The notes beneath the pieces are model-generated. The model was given only the letters and a program-made list of their open reading frames with translations. It did not search any database and had not been told where the DNA came from. Positions 21,079 to 32,377 of a stretch of DNA of 64,000 bases are shown here, one piece after another. The DNA is from Bathynomus jamesi (taxonomy: Eukaryota > Arthropoda > Malacostraca > Isopoda > Cirolanidae). The position numbers and the translations under genes are program-made. The stretch lies in contig JAJOZX010002714.1 of the NCBI GenBank assembly GCA_023014485.1, positions 513,501-577,500 of the forward strand. Direction: 5' to 3'. Positions within the stretch are counted from its first letter, which is position 1. Each line of letters opens with the position of its first letter.

Positions 21079-21547
21079 ATCTCATAATTGTAAGGTTAGT
21101 GAAAAATTCACTTAATTTAGAGCTAGCATTTTTGGGCTCTTGTGGCATCATTGTTTGGGCACTCTTGTGGCATCATTTTTTTGGGGCGCTGCGCGTCCTT
21201 CCTACTCGTTTGTTGAATGCGGCATTTACAGGGTGTGGTCTTACAGAGAGCTCTCTTGCAATTCAGTTTGGTTGTTTAGATACAAGATTGTTGCATCGTG
21301 CAATAGTGCAGGTTGTGTTGTTCTTGCAAGGTTTGGAAAGAAGACCATAAATAGTGCCCCTTTTGTTTTTTATCTTAATTTTATGCAACTGAGGCCTAAG
21401 GTAGACCCACATCAAGTCAGCAACCCTGAGGTAGGACCTAATAGGACCTCCAAGTCCGTAAATTTTTAGTCTAGCTTAACTTGGGCTGTAGGTTAAACTG
21501 GCCCTTCAGCTGGGATTCTGAACCCACTAAAATAAAAAAAAATAACA

Positions 21548-21565
21548 TGGTCCTTCGAACCGGAT
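21548..21565 (+). other. BEL primer-binding-like site
   Basis: TGGTCCTTCGAACCGG begins directly after the left LTR, where the primer-binding site sits. It starts with TGG, complementary to a tRNA CCA end. I cannot name the tRNA. Confidence 0.55.
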
Positions 21566-21974
21566 TCTAGCCCAAGACTGAGTCAGTGACTATTTTCCGG
21601 CAAAATTCTGATTGTGCAAATTGTAGCCCAAGTTAGGCCTAGACGGGTTGAGCATAATTGAGTTAAGGTCCCAGGGTAGAAAGTTTGGTCGCCCAATTGC
21701 GAAACTTGGCCACTCGTCTGTTGTTGTTTTAGGCCTACATTTTTACCGGTTTGGTTAATTTTGGTTTATTATTTGTAGGCGAAGGTTGCAGACTTCAGTG
21801 CGCCAGTTACTTGGGTAGAAAATTTGGTAGTCCATACTGGTGGTCGGTCAGTACCCCAACCAAGCAATTCAGTTTATTTGAAAAAAAGCAAAATTTGAGT
21901 TTGATCAGTTTGGGTAAGTATTTTTGCCAATTCAGCCTATTTGGCATTGAGCCCAATTGTTGTTTGCATTGAAG
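21566..21974 (+). other. BEL leader, no gene
   Basis: About 400 bp between the primer-binding-like site and the gag start near 21975. Untranslated leader by position. Confidence 0.5.
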
Positions 21975-23193
21975 ATGAGTGCAGCTGAATTGAACAAGTT
22001 TAAAAAAGGAGAAGCGCCTACAAAGGTCTAATTACAAAGGTTATTGCCACTATAGATTCTGCCATAGAGCAAGAGGATTTAAGCTTAGTGACTGCGCAGC
22101 TTTCCATATTAGAAACGAAAAAGGTTGCTCTAAGTGAAGTAAATGTTAAAATTGAGGCTCTTATAGAAGAGGATGAAATCGAAAATAACATAATTTACTT
22201 TGAAGAGATTATTGATGATAATTAAAGTATGCCACAGAGCAAAAGAGTTTAGCAGCTCAGTACAGTTAGAGACCAGGTCTAATAATGAAACACAACCCTC
22301 AACAAATGGTGTTTGTGAAGTTAAGTTAACAGATCTGCAGTTCAATTACCGAGGCTTGTACTCAAAACATTTTCTGGGAGTATTCAGGAATGGCAAGGAT
22401 GGGCAGACAGTTTTCAATCAGCAGTTCATTCTAGTCAAGTGTTAAGTGCGGTGGAGAAGTTTAATTATTTGCAGTCCCTCTTGGAAGGGGAGGCAGCAAA
22501 GACAATAGCAGGATTAGCATTAACAGAGGCTAATTATAATGTAGCTTGGGATATATTAAAGAAACGGTTTGGTAAGCCAGAAATCTTAATTAAAAGCCCC
22601 CCCCGCGAACTTTTAGCTATACCTCCTGTTAATAATCCCAATAGTGTCGAGGACTTACGGCAGTTATATGATGAATTTGAAGTTAGAACTAGATCCCTGG
22701 ACAACGTGGGTGTAGGAATGGTAAGGTATGGTATAATGTTGGTCACTATGCTGGAGTCTAAATTGCCTAGCTCAATTTTGCTTGAATTAAGTAGGGGACA
22801 CTCTACAGAACATGTGTACATCCCCCTTCAGTAGATGTTAAGTCTTTTAGGCAAAGAATTAGCAAGACGAAAGGGAATTGAGTTTGCACAGTGAGATGTT
22901 AAACAAGGGGACAAAGGCAGGCACAGCACCAAAGTTTCTACGAAAAGGAATAGCCCAGGTGCAGTGTCAACTCTACATGCATCCTCTGAGAATAAATTAA
23001 AGGGAATCGAGGAATGCATATTTTGCGAAGGCAACCACATGTCATATAAATGTGAGGTGGCTGTGGCTTTGCCTTTTGAGGAGAGAAAGGACAGGGTAAC
23101 TAAGTCCACAGCATGTTTTAAATGTTTTTGAAAGGTCACAGAGGAAGGTTTTGTAAGTTTAAAATTTTGTGCAAAAAATACTATGGCTGGCAT
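21975..23193 (+). pseudogene. BEL gag region
   Basis: A start MSAAELNKFKKGEAP at 21975 soon shifts frame. Helical sequence continues in other frames. At 22439-22834 the most conserved block reads VEKFNYLQSLLEGEAAKTIA, then NYNVAWDILKKRFGKPE, the DUF1759-type gag signature of BEL/Pao. Two zinc-binding pieces follow: CIFCEGNHMSYKC (about 23017) and CFKCF then KGHRGRFC across a frameshift near 23129. These knuckles bind the genomic RNA. A TAG at 22832-22834 and several frameshifts inactivate it. Confidence 0.85.
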
Positions 23194-24131
23194 CAGCCAT
23201 TATTGTGTGAAAACACTCCTAGTAGGCCTACCCCAGAAATAGAGACACCAGTGGCACATGCCACTGCTATGAAAGGGAGTAAAAGTAAAGGGGGATTATT
23301 GCAAACAGCTGCAGCATTATTAATTGGGAATGATGGAGAAGCTACTGTAAGAGTGTTGTTTGATAGTGGTAGCCAGTGTAACTTTATTAAGACCAGAATT
23401 TCCAGAAAATTGAAGTTTAAAGAACTTAAGAGGGAAAATTTAAGAATTTCTGGGTTTGGGGGTTCCGTTCAAAACCGAACCAAAGTTAAGAAGGTAGAAG
23501 TTCTGGTTAAGGGGTTGTTACCACAAAGTCCCACTATCAAGGTCCAAGCTGTAGAGATTGAGGAACTTTGTGCTCCAATCACTACTTGTTTAGATATGGC
23601 ATGTGTCCAAGAATTGCAAGTTAAAGGAATTAATTTGGGCAATGATAAGTTTGAAGGAACAGAAGATATTAGTCTTTTGATTGGAGCTGACTATTATTGG
23701 GACTTCATCACTGGTAATATTGTCCGCACATCTCGAGGTCCGGTAGCTATTGAAAGTAAGCTCGGTTGGATGCTACATGGTAGCTATTGCAATGAAATGG
23801 AGGTTAAAGCTCCTTTTGTTAAGATTGAGGAGAACAGCCATGGTTTGGAAAGGCATTTGAAAACCTTTTGGGAACTTGAATCTATTGGTATAAAGGACAA
23901 ACAGGAGAAGCACGCGAGTCCAGTGAACAGTGATGTTTTAAAGCAATTTGAAAAAGGGATTGGGTTTAGAGATGGTTGCTGTGAAGTTGGCCTCCCTTGG
24001 AAGGATTCTTGCAAATCCAGTTCAAACCTTCAGCTAGCTAATAGGAAGTTGGAGACTTCATTGTACAGGCTAAGAAAAAATGAGTTGTTAATTGAATACA
24101 ATGAGGCCATCCTAAGCTATGTAAGGGAGGG
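23122..24131 (+). pseudogene. BEL A17-type aspartic protease and following linker
   Basis: A long open frame holds the protease active-site box RVLFDSGSQCNFI (aspartate at about residue 81) and continues through LLIGADYYWDFITG and GPVAIESKLGWMLHG, typical of DUF1758/peptidase A17 of BEL elements. It processes the Gag-Pol polyprotein. The frame continues into the pre-RT linker, SDVLKQFEKGIGF and EYNEAILSYVREG. It is then cut at 24132 by the foldback element; the rest of pol resumes at 24993. Confidence 0.9.
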
Positions 24132-24992
24132 TGTAAGGGTCTTATATTATTATTATAGACCTTTACGTAAATAAATTAATTAAATGCCAGGGTCACCAGC
24201 GCCCACATACTGGATTGGCATCCAGCACTGCAGCGCAAAAATAATTTTAATAAAAAGGGAAGGATTGTGATATAAAATCCAAGCACGGCGCCAGCAAGCA
24301 AAATTTCTTCGTGACAAGGTTGTAATTGTGGCTATTTGTAAGGGTCTTATTTTATTATAGACCTTTACGTAAATAAATTAATTAACTGCCAGGGTCACCA
24401 GCGCCCAAATACTAGATTGGCATCCAGCACTGCAGCGCAAAAATAATTTTAATAAAAAAGGAAGGATTGATTATAAAAATCGTCAACATGAATTTTGTAT
24501 TTTATTGACAACAATTAATAAACTATGTGCAACAATTATTTGTAAATGCAAAGGGGATGTTTACCCGTAACAACTTTGATTGACATATAAATGCGAAATT
24601 AAATAATGGCACCGTTAACATACAACTAATATTTGTAAATAATAGTATGTAAATAATAATAAATGTAAATAATAATAAATGTAAATAATATTAGACTAAT
24701 ATTAGTTGCATGTTAACGGTGCCATTATTTAATTTCGCATTTATATGTCAATCAAAGTTGTTACGGGTAAACATCCCCTTTGCATTTACAAATAATTGTT
24801 GCACATAGTTTATTAATTTTGTCAATAAAATACAAAATTCATATTGACGATTTTATAATCATCCTTCCTTTTTTATTAAAATTATTTTGCGCTGCAGTGC
24901 TGGATGCCAATCTAGTATTTGGGCGCTGGTGACCCTGGCAGTTAATTAATTTATTTACGTAAAGGTCTATAATAATAAATAAGACCCTTACA
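24132..24992. repeat. Foldback element inside BEL pol
   Basis: Ends TGTAAGGGTCTTAT / ATAAGACCCTTACA. The main palindrome is 24337-24992 with arms of about 310 bp and a short AT-rich loop near 24650-24700. A partial direct copy of the left arm (24132-24336) precedes it, so the element arrived or grew with a duplicated arm. It interrupts the polyprotein between YVREG and GYAERM. Confidence 0.9.
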
Positions 24993-25861
24993 AGGGCTAT
25001 GCTGAAAGGATGCAAGGTGAGCTGGTGAGCCAGGAGGCACATTATCTGCCACACCGTGCAGTGGTACGGCGAGACAAAACTACCACCAAACTGAGGGTAG
25101 TTTTTGATGGCTCAGCCAAGGACAAAGGTGGTGTGTCCTTGAACGACTGTTTGGATGCTGGGCCAAATTTAAATGCAGATTTATTTTCCTTGTTACTGAG
25201 ATTCAGGTTTGGTAGAGTAGCATTGACTGCAGATGTGAAGCAAGCCTCTTTGCGGATAAAGTTAAAACCAGAGGACAGAGATGCAGTAAGGTATCTGTGG
25301 GTGGATACGAAAGACTTGTTGGAAAAAACCTAAGGTTCAAGCATATAGAATGAAGTCAGTGTTGTTTGGCCTCAGCTCTAGTCCATTTCTGCTGGCAGCT
25401 ACTATGCAGTACCATTTTAAGAAATATTCTGAAGTCTACCCTAACACTATTGAACACATAAGGAAAAATTTTTATGTTGATGATTTGCTGTGTTCCGTGG
25501 ATAATACAGAAATGGCTAAACAGATATTGATGGAGGCGAGGCTATAATGAGGGAGGCTGGCATGGAGCTTAGAAAATGGCAGACCAATCATTCTCAGTTA
25601 CAACAGTTTATGAGTCAGTCCTGTGTAGTACCTGATGCAGCAGAAAGTATTGAGGATTCTAGTATTAAGGAGTTGTGGGCAATAGACACAAAGGTGCTAG
25701 GCATTGTTTGGCAGCAAGGAGAGGATTTGTTTACCTTCAATGGGAAATCTTTAGTAGAGCTGGCTGAGAATGAGATAAGGTGGACAAAACGTACATCTCT
25801 TAGTTTGGCTTCAAAGGTCTTTGATCCTCTTGGATTCCTGGCTCCATTTGTGATAAAGTAA
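24993..25861 (+). pseudogene. BEL reverse transcriptase
   Basis: Three frames cover it. HYLPHRAVVRRDKTTTKLR and VVFDGSAKDKGGVSLNDCLD lead to palm A RVALTADVKQASLRIKL (24999-25333). After a frameshift at about 25333 come LFGLSSSPFLLAATM and the active-site box FYVDDLLCSV (near 25470). After another shift come REAGMELRKWQTN and SLASKVFDPLGFLAPFVIK, the connection domain. YVDD is intact. A TAA at 25859 closes the frame. Inactive because of the shifts. Confidence 0.92.
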
Positions 25862-25989
25862 AAATTTGGTTTCAGAGCCTCTGGGAAATTGGACTTGGTT
25901 GGGACCAAGAGTTATCTGATCATATGGTGGTAAGGTGGAAATATTGGTTCAAAGAATTGGCACATCTTGGAGACATTGAAATCCCAAGA

Positions 25990-26300
25990 TGGTAATTGGA
26001 GAGTTGAACAATAGTCCAGACAATTTGGAGCTGCACATCTTTTGTGATGCAAGTGAGGAAGCCTATGCAACTTGTATTTATATAAGAGGCACATTCAAAG
26101 AGGAAGTAAGTTGCAGGTTGGTTGCTGCAAGAGGAGAGTAGCACCTTTGAAAAGGCTTTCTATTCCAAGGTTGGAATTGATGGGTGTAGTTATTGCTAGT
26201 CGGCTTGCAGTTACAGTGCAAAAGTCTTTGGCCCTTATGAAATTCCAAGCTGTTATTGGACAGACTCCACTATAGTTTGGCACTGGTTAAGAAGCCAGGC
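25990..26300 (+). pseudogene. BEL RNase H region
   Basis: NLELHIFCDASEEAYATCIY (near 26030) is the first RNase H block with its catalytic aspartate. After a frameshift LSIPRLELMGVVIASRL (near 26158) gives the glutamate block. A TAG follows at about 26276, and WHWLRSQARKWKPFVANKVEE-like sequence continues. The domain degrades the RNA strand during reverse transcription. It is broken by two shifts. Confidence 0.8.
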
Positions 26301-26543
26301 AAGGAAATGGAAACCATTTGTTGCCAATAAGGTGGAGGAAATTCAAGCACACACAGATCCCAAGCAATGGAAGCATTGTCCAGGCACCCAAAACCCAGCT
26401 GATTTACCAACACAAGGAATTTCAGTGAAAGATTTTGCACAGTCAAGTTTGTGGTGGAATGGGCCAGAGTGGCTAAAACTTGGAAGTGAAAACTGGCCTT
26501 CTAATCAGCCTATTGTAGGAGAATGCCAGGCTAAGAAGAATGG

Positions 26544-27975
26544 GTGAGTGAGATGAGAAAATGCACTGTGAACAGTTGTCAAGTTATGCAGCAGGACCCC
26601 ATATTGAGGCTTGAGGACATTAGCAGTCTGAAAAGGTTGTTAAGAGTGACAGCATGGGTATATAGATTTGCAAACAACATTAAGGGAGAAACAAGAAGGG
26701 AAGGAATTCTGAACAGTAAGGAGATTCAGCAAGCCAGGCAATAGGTGGTATATGTGCAGAAGGAAAAATTTGGTGAAGAGAGGGAATTGCTCACCAGCAG
26801 TCCATTACAGGTTCTGCCAACACATTCTGCTCTCAAGGGTTTGGATGTGTTTTTAGATTAGGACTTATTGAGAATAAGAGGTAGAGTACAGTTTTCTGGG
26901 CTTCCAGAGGAGCAAAAACATTCAATTTTGCTACCTTCTGGGGGGCACTTTGTGGAACTTTTGATCCTGGATACGCATCATAAGTTGTTACATGCTGGAA
27001 TTAGAGAAGTAATAATAGAAATCAGACAACAGTTTTGGATTCCCAAAATTAGACAAGTAGTAAAAGGGTCTTGGATAAATGGTGGTTTGCAAGCGTTGGA
27101 GTGCAAAGCCTTATTATGAAAAGGTGGCTCCACTTCCAAGAGAACGGTGTGTCTATACTGCCCCATTTGATGTAGTGGGAGTAGAATTCGCAGGTCCAGT
27201 CTATGTGTATGAGCAAGGGGAGTCTAACAAAGGTTATATATGTCTTTTCACATGTGCTACCACCAGAGCAATCCATTTGGAGTTGGTAAGCAACTTAAGT
27301 AGTGATGTATTTCTTTTGGCCTTTAAAAGATTTGTGAACAGAAGGGGTTTCCCAAATAGAATCATATCGGATAATGCAAAAACCTTCAAAAAGGCTGCAA
27401 AAGAACTCCAAGAAGTTTGGTCCTTGCTAAAAGAGGAAGGATTCCAATCCTACTTTTCACACCAAGGGGTACAGTGGGAGTTTATTGTTGAGAGAGCACC
27501 ATGGTGGGGAGGATTTTGGGAAAGGCTAGTGAGAAGTGTAAAGTGTCCATTAAAGAAACTTTTAGCTAATTTCATTTGAGCAAAGAAGAAGTCTGCACTG
27601 TTTTGTGTGAAGTAGAAGCAATGGTGAACAGTAGGCCTATCACTTTTGTTTATAATAGTATGCAGGATGCAGAGCCATTGACACCAAATCATTTTCTTTG
27701 TGGTAAATGATTAATATCAAACCAGTTTGCCAGAAGGCTTGCAGCCTATCCAGAGCACTCAAGGAGAGTTAACCAGAAGGTTCAAGTACCTTGAAGAGCT
27801 ACAAGATCAGTTATGGAAGAGGTGGCAGATGGAATACTTGCCAGAATTCAATTATTACCCATCAGGCAATGTAAAGGGCTCCAATGCAAATTGCATCAAG
27901 GTAGGAAATGGTAATGATTGGGATGAAAGACCAAGGCAATGCTGGAAGCTTGGCATAATTGAAGAGTTGTTTGTT
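26544..27975 (+). pseudogene. BEL integrase and C-terminal tail
   Basis: The zinc-binding part has HHKLLHAGIREVIIEIRQQF then WIPKIRQVVKG (26970-27070). The core has PFDVVGVEFAGPVYVY, FTCATTRAIHLELV, NRIISDNAKTFKKAAKEL, and ERAPWWGGFWERLVRSVK (27160-27540). The first core aspartate is replaced by glutamate (VEFAGP for the usual D-Y-A-GP). A stop follows at 27577, then VEAMVNSRPITFVYNS and the DUF5641-type tail QLWKRWQMEYLPEF near 27810. It would insert the cDNA copy; this copy cannot. Confidence 0.9.
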
Positions 27976-28157
27976 CGCAAAATTTAGTTAGGTCTGCACT
28001 GGTAAAGACTTCAGGAGGAAAATTAAAGAGACCTATACAAAAACTCTATGCTTTAGAAATCAGCAAAAAACAGATAGTCAAGATGAAACATTTGAGTTAC
28101 AGCCTCATGGAGAAGGCTTGGCTAAATTTGCAGAAGGTAATGACAACAATACCTCTT

Positions 28158-28167
28158 CGGTGGGGAG
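28158..28167 (+). other. BEL polypurine tract
   Basis: CGGTGGGGAG lies directly before the right LTR, the expected position for second-strand priming. Confidence 0.6.
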
Positions 28168-28766
28168 CGTTAGAAAATCTAGAAGAGGAAGACCATTGTT
28201 GTCCCAAGGCGATATGATGACTAAGCTGATTGATGCAGCATTGCTTGTATATATTAAGTTAAGGTGTATATATATCCATCTCATAATTGTAAGTTAGTGA
28301 AAAATTCACTTAATTAGAGCTAGCATTTTTGGGCTCTTGTGGCATCATTGTTTGGGCACTCTTGTGGCATCATTTTTTTTGGGCGCTGCGCGTCCTTCCT
28401 ACTCGTTATTGAATGCGGCACTTACAGGGTGTGGTCTTATAGAGAGCTCTCTTGCAATTCAGTTTGGTTGTTTAGATACAAGATTGTTGCACCGTGCAAC
28501 AGTGCAGGTTGTATTGTTCTTGCAAGGTTTAGAAAGAAGACCATAAATAGTGCCCCTTTTGTTTTTTATCTTAATTTTATGCAACTGAGGCCTAAGGTAG
28601 GCCCACATCGAGTCAGCAACCCTGAGGTAGGACCTAATAGGACTTCCAAGTCCGTAAGTTTTGAGTATAGCTTAACTTGGGTTGTAGGTTAAACTGGCCC
28701 TTCAGAGCTTGGCCGTTCACGGCTCAGCTGAGATTCTGAACCCAATAAAATAGAAAAAAAATAACA
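28168..28766 (+). repeat. BEL right LTR
   Basis: 599 bp, starting CGTTAGAAAATC (the first T of the usual TG is changed to C) and ending AAAATAACA. It matches the left LTR outside the insertion but has small indels throughout, so the element is not recent. Confidence 0.92.
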
Positions 28767-30285
28767 ACTCTATTCAAGTTGGTGACATACCAGATCCTGG
28801 AGAAGTTGGATAACGAAGATATAGGATATAAAGATGAGAAATTTAAAATACATAGATTATTTTTTGCGGATGCTGGATTACAGCTATCAGTGTCAACAGA
28901 TGAGGGAAGGGGAAATGTCAAAAAAGTAATACAAATAGGAAGGACATATGGCTTGGAGATTAAAAAAAATAAGAGTAATTTTATGATATTCAACAAAAAA
29001 GGAGCACCAGAGCAGATAGAGGGAATTAAAGTGGTAGATTCAATAAAATATCTGGGCATAACAATTAATAATACACGGAATTGTTTCCAAAAGCAAAAAG
29101 AACTGATGTTACAAAAAGCACAGAAAATGACAAATATGACCTACTCAGTAATAGAAAAGAGTTGTAACAAACTGGTTGTAGGTAAGGCGTTCTGGAAATG
29201 CTTGGCGCTGCCATCAATACTATATGGAACAAATATTATAGAACTAAACAAAACAGAAATTCAACAGCTACAGAAATATGAAAATATGAGAATGGAGTAT
29301 ACAGAACAATACTATCAGCTGGAAGAAGCGTGGCTGTGAGTGGTTTGAGGGGAGAAATAGGGGCATCAATGATGAGAACGAGAATAATGAAAGGAAAGCT
29401 CAACTATGTAAAACGTATCTTGAAAAATGGCACAGGAAGGTTGGCAGGTGAAATATTTAGTAAAGTAAAAGAAGAAACAAGAGGGAAATGGATGAAGGAG
29501 GTTGAAGGATATATGATTGACTTCAGAATAAATATAAAATACCTAAAAGATTGCAAAAAACAGGAACGGGCAAACAAAATACGTACCTGATATGAAGACC
29601 AATGGAGGAAAGATATGGATGGAAAGGAAAGTTTAAAATTGTATAGGAAATGGAAAAGAAGCATTGGAGGCACGGAGGCAGGGCCGTAACTAGGGTTTAG
29701 AAATTAGTGAGGTCCAGATTTTTTTCGAGCGCGGCGGGACGAGCAAAATTCAGACCAAAATGACATCTACAAACACAACCCAAGCTATACACTATACACT
29801 AAACACAAAACACAAAACGCTCGACACTCCCTCTTTTCAAAAGAAAAGCGGTAATATGCGTTTCATACACGGAGAACGGTTCAGTCTCTTTTTTTTTTGT
29901 TTTAGGAAATAATTACCGAGGTCAGGACCTCGGTGACCTCATAGGTAGTTACGGCCATGCACGGAGGATATATATGATAACCCCCAGCCTCAACCATATT
30001 GTACAGATGTAGGGCAAATAATTTGGAACTTAATGACAGAAATAGATATATGGGAGGGGACACCAAATGCCCCATGTGTGCACACGAAAAAGAAGACCTG
30101 GAGCATTTCTTGTTGGACTGTAGTGCATACAGGGAGGAGAGAGTAAAAGCCATCGAATTACAACAGCCGTTTAAGGCAGACAAAGAGGAGATTATTGGGG
30201 GTTTATCTTTGGGAAGGAAAATATAGACCACAAAAAACATAATATATAAATGCTGGAAAATACGATATCAAATGGTTAGAGCACA
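28767..30285 (+). pseudogene. Non-LTR reverse transcriptase, 3' part
   Basis: The frame from 19930 resumes in phase: FKLVTYQILEKLDNED, then the active-site box RLFFADAGLQLSVST. The second catalytic aspartate of FADD is alanine here, so RT would be dead even without the BEL insertion. The thumb follows with IKYLGITINNTRNCFQKQKE. After a shift near 29335 comes RGEIGASMMRTRIMKGKLNY. After the hAT MITE (29679-29959) the C-terminal zinc motif reads CPMCAHEKEDLEHFLLDC (near 30073). The end is near 30285. Confidence 0.9.
29679..29959. mobile_element. hAT MITE
   Basis: Ends CAGGGCCGTAACTA and TAGTTACGGCCATG (one mismatch), flanked by a perfect duplication CACGGAGG (29671-29678, 29960-29967). It is 281 bp long and its ends resemble the hAT at 4747-8023. 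It sits in the 3' part of the non-LTR element. Confidence 0.9.
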
Positions 30286-30289
30286 GCAC

Positions 30290-30800
30290 AGAGGATGAAG
30301 ACATCAGGAGGCGCCGTTGAAAAGGCTTAGGCCTCCGACATTTTATCACACCCCAATACATCACAGGCCTATGCTAAATTATTTTGATTGGGCCTAACTG
30401 TTGGTCGTACGCTAACTCTAGGGGTATAACTTAGATCAATGATAAGATCTATGTAGAGTACCGTTTGTCATTTGAGAATTTAGTCCTAGGTTTGGTTGTT
30501 TTGTTCAGCTTATGTTTGCCCATAGGCTAAGAAATGGTATATGAAGGAACAAAAAGATTCTGGTTTACTAGGCCTAACAATTAGCTACCAAGGGAAATTG
30601 GATGGCTGTGTGAATGTACTGTTAAATCGCAGGCCGGCGTAAGCCTAGTTAGAGAGTTGTGAGACAACCAGTATATCATTGGTAGATATGGAACATAACG
30701 TGTTAGTGACAGAGGTGTAGGCTCAAGTGAAGTTCAGTTTAAGCTTAGTGTTAAGAACAAGAAATTTTTAGGTAATTATCCGTTTTTTGACCGTGTCTCT
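30290..30800. other. No gene seen
   Basis: About 500 bp after the non-LTR element. It starts with that element's probable 3' untranslated end (to about 30350), then AT-rich sequence without a recognised feature. Confidence 0.4.
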
Positions 30801-30803
30801 TTT

Positions 30804-30991
30804 ATAATGAGAGCAAACGTTTCTGGTCAATTTGGAGGTGCTCTGCACGAATCTGCCATCCGTTTCCTGTGCAAATGCGTAGTTTTCGAGATATCGTCAT
30901 CTCGAAAACCGCATTTGCACAGGAAACGGATGGCAGATTCATGAAAAACACCTCAAAATCAACCAGAAAAGTTTGCATTCGTGCTAAACAC
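30804..30991. repeat. Palindrome of the Merlin-associated family
   Basis: Arms of about 90 bp, starting GCAAACGTTTCTGGT and ending ACCAGAAAAGTTTGC, meet at GATATCGTCATCTCGAAAA. Inner core GGAGGTG...CACCTC. A close relative is 33427-33589. Confidence 0.85.
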
Positions 30992-31009
30992 AACCTAACC
31001 TAACTTAGC

Positions 31010-31370
31010 CTAACCTAACCAGTCACCTTATTTTGGAGGATATAGTTCTGCAATTGCAGTAAGGAAGTGATGCAGAACTGTAGAATCGTCAGGATGTTCT
31101 GCCAGAACAAGTATCGTGCGAAATATTTCCAGTAATGTGGACGTCTATTCCCAGCACGTAAAACCCACGATTTCACATCCTTCCATTTTTTTTACGGCAC
31201 CTAAACACCTTCGAGTCTTGTCTTAAAATATAGGCAGTATTACATTTAGGGCAAATCATAGATGTTGGAATTATGCCGTGATTGGAAAAAAAATCTAAAC
31301 TTTTATCTTCATCGAGGCCAACAAGGTGGATTAGGTCTTCGAAATCAAGTTCACAAGATTGACACGTCAT
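31010..31370 (-). pseudogene. Internally deleted Merlin transposase
   Basis: Read on the minus strand it begins MTCQSCELDFEDLIHLVG, then ICPKCNTAYILRQDSKVFRC, a complete four-cysteine zinc ribbon typical of ISXO2/Merlin transposases. It then jumps straight to WKDVKSWVLRAGNRRPHYWK and a frameshifted LHHFLTAIAELYPPK tail, which is the extreme C-terminus (compare 34950-35068). The whole catalytic centre between the ribbon and W-K-D-V-K is missing. It would bind DNA at most. TTAGG runs lie next to it at 30998-31020. Confidence 0.8.
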
Positions 31371-31578
31371 ACCAGTAGAATGAAAATTACCACACTAACC
31401 AGAAACAGAAAGAAGTAGTCAAAGCAAGAAAAAGTAGCCAAAAAAAACCAAGTAGCCAAAAAAAGCCAAGAAAAATCTCCAAAAAAGGTAGCCCAAATAA
31501 ACGAACCAACCGAAATTTATATACATACATATTAGAAAGTAGAAAATATATTTGGTAAATATGGATATTATGGCCTTC

Positions 31579-32022
31579 ACCAAGTTGACAATACTGGCTA
31601 TTATCAAACGTTTCAGCATAATTTTAGGAGTCTAATGGTATATGTTATTATTTGTGCAATTGCGTATTTATAATATTATAGGCTTTTAAAGAAATTATTT
31701 TCTTAACTCCATTTTTTGAATGACGTCATCATAAGTGTATCTACTTGGGTGGAAAAAAATAAAAAATGAGTTAGTGTTTTCCATTTTCTTCATCAGCCTC
31801 TACCAAGTTGACAATACTGGCTATTATCAAACGTTTCAGCATAATTTTAGGAGTCTAATGGTATATGTTATTATTTGTGCAATTGCGTATTTATAATGTT
31901 ATAGGCTTTTAAAGAAATTATTTTCGTAACTCAATTTTTTGAATGATGTCATCATAAGTATATCTATTTGGGTGGAAAAAAACAAAAAATGAGGTATACT
32001 GTTTTCTGTTTTCTTCATTAGT
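31579..32022 (+). repeat. Tandem duplication of about 220 bp
   Basis: 31579-31798 and 31801-32022 start with ACCAAGTTGACAATACTGGC and differ by only a few substitutions. Both end in TTTTCTTCAT(C/T)AG. Confidence 0.92.
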
Positions 32023-32034
32023 TGATTTTCCAAT

Positions 32035-32100
32035 ATGGCGTGTGAAGGATGTGAGATGTATTTTGAAGATGTTATTATGGAAATTAACAATAGTGATTAG
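32035..32100 (+). pseudogene. Merlin zinc-ribbon start, truncated
   Basis: ATG at 32035 opens MACEGCEMYFEDVIMEINNS and stops at TAG 32098-32100. It is the same start pattern as at 1689 and 31370. TTAGG-like sequence follows at once, as if the gene had been cut there. Confidence 0.55.
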
Positions 32101-32149
32101 GTTAGGTAGGTTCTCTAGCAATTTGGACACTGGAATGCATTTTTCGGTT

Positions 32150-32355
32150 ATTATGTATTTTATCACACAGTCATTTTACACACCAAAATACATTTTTCTA
32201 GTAGTATTTGATGTGATTTGTTCAAATATGACCTCCATTTCCGTCGGAAATGAGATCCAACAAAGTTATAGTACTTTGAAGTTTGGCTCATTTTCAAGGG
32301 AAATGGAAGTCAAAATCTAAGCAAAACACATCAAATATTACCAGAAAAATGTATT
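32150..32355. repeat. Palindrome of the Merlin-associated family
   Basis: Arms centred near 32255, with CCATTTCCGTCGGAAATG near the middle and ATTTTTCTAGTAGTATTTGA at the edge. Very close to 2030-2225 and 32745-32945, some in opposite orientation. Confidence 0.8.
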
Positions 32356-32377
32356 TTGATATTAATTAACCTAACCT

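Larger units (their letters stand above)
19931..21547 (+). repeat. BEL left LTR with internal insertion
   Basis: Starts TGTTAGAAAATC and ends AAAATAACA. Compared with the 599-bp right LTR, it has about 1 kb extra between roughly 20027 and 21045. The remaining parts (19931-20026 and about 21078-21547) align closely with the right LTR. Confidence 0.9.
19931..28766 (+). mobile_element. BEL/Pao LTR retrotransposon, complete but dead
   Basis: Both LTRs, a primer-binding-like site, gag, A17-type protease, RT, RNase H, integrase and a polypurine stretch are all present in the canonical BEL order. A perfect 5-bp duplication ACTCT flanks it, and the interrupted host RT frame is restored exactly when it is removed. 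The left LTR carries about 1 kb of extra DNA; a foldback element sits inside pol. Many stops and frameshifts make it inactive. Confidence 0.95.

Noticed and set aside
30770..31390. A further Merlin element with GGTAATTATCC ends
   Set aside because: AATTACC occurs at 31384-31390, but the flanking octamers AATTTTTA and ACACTAAC do not match and subterminal pairing is poor.
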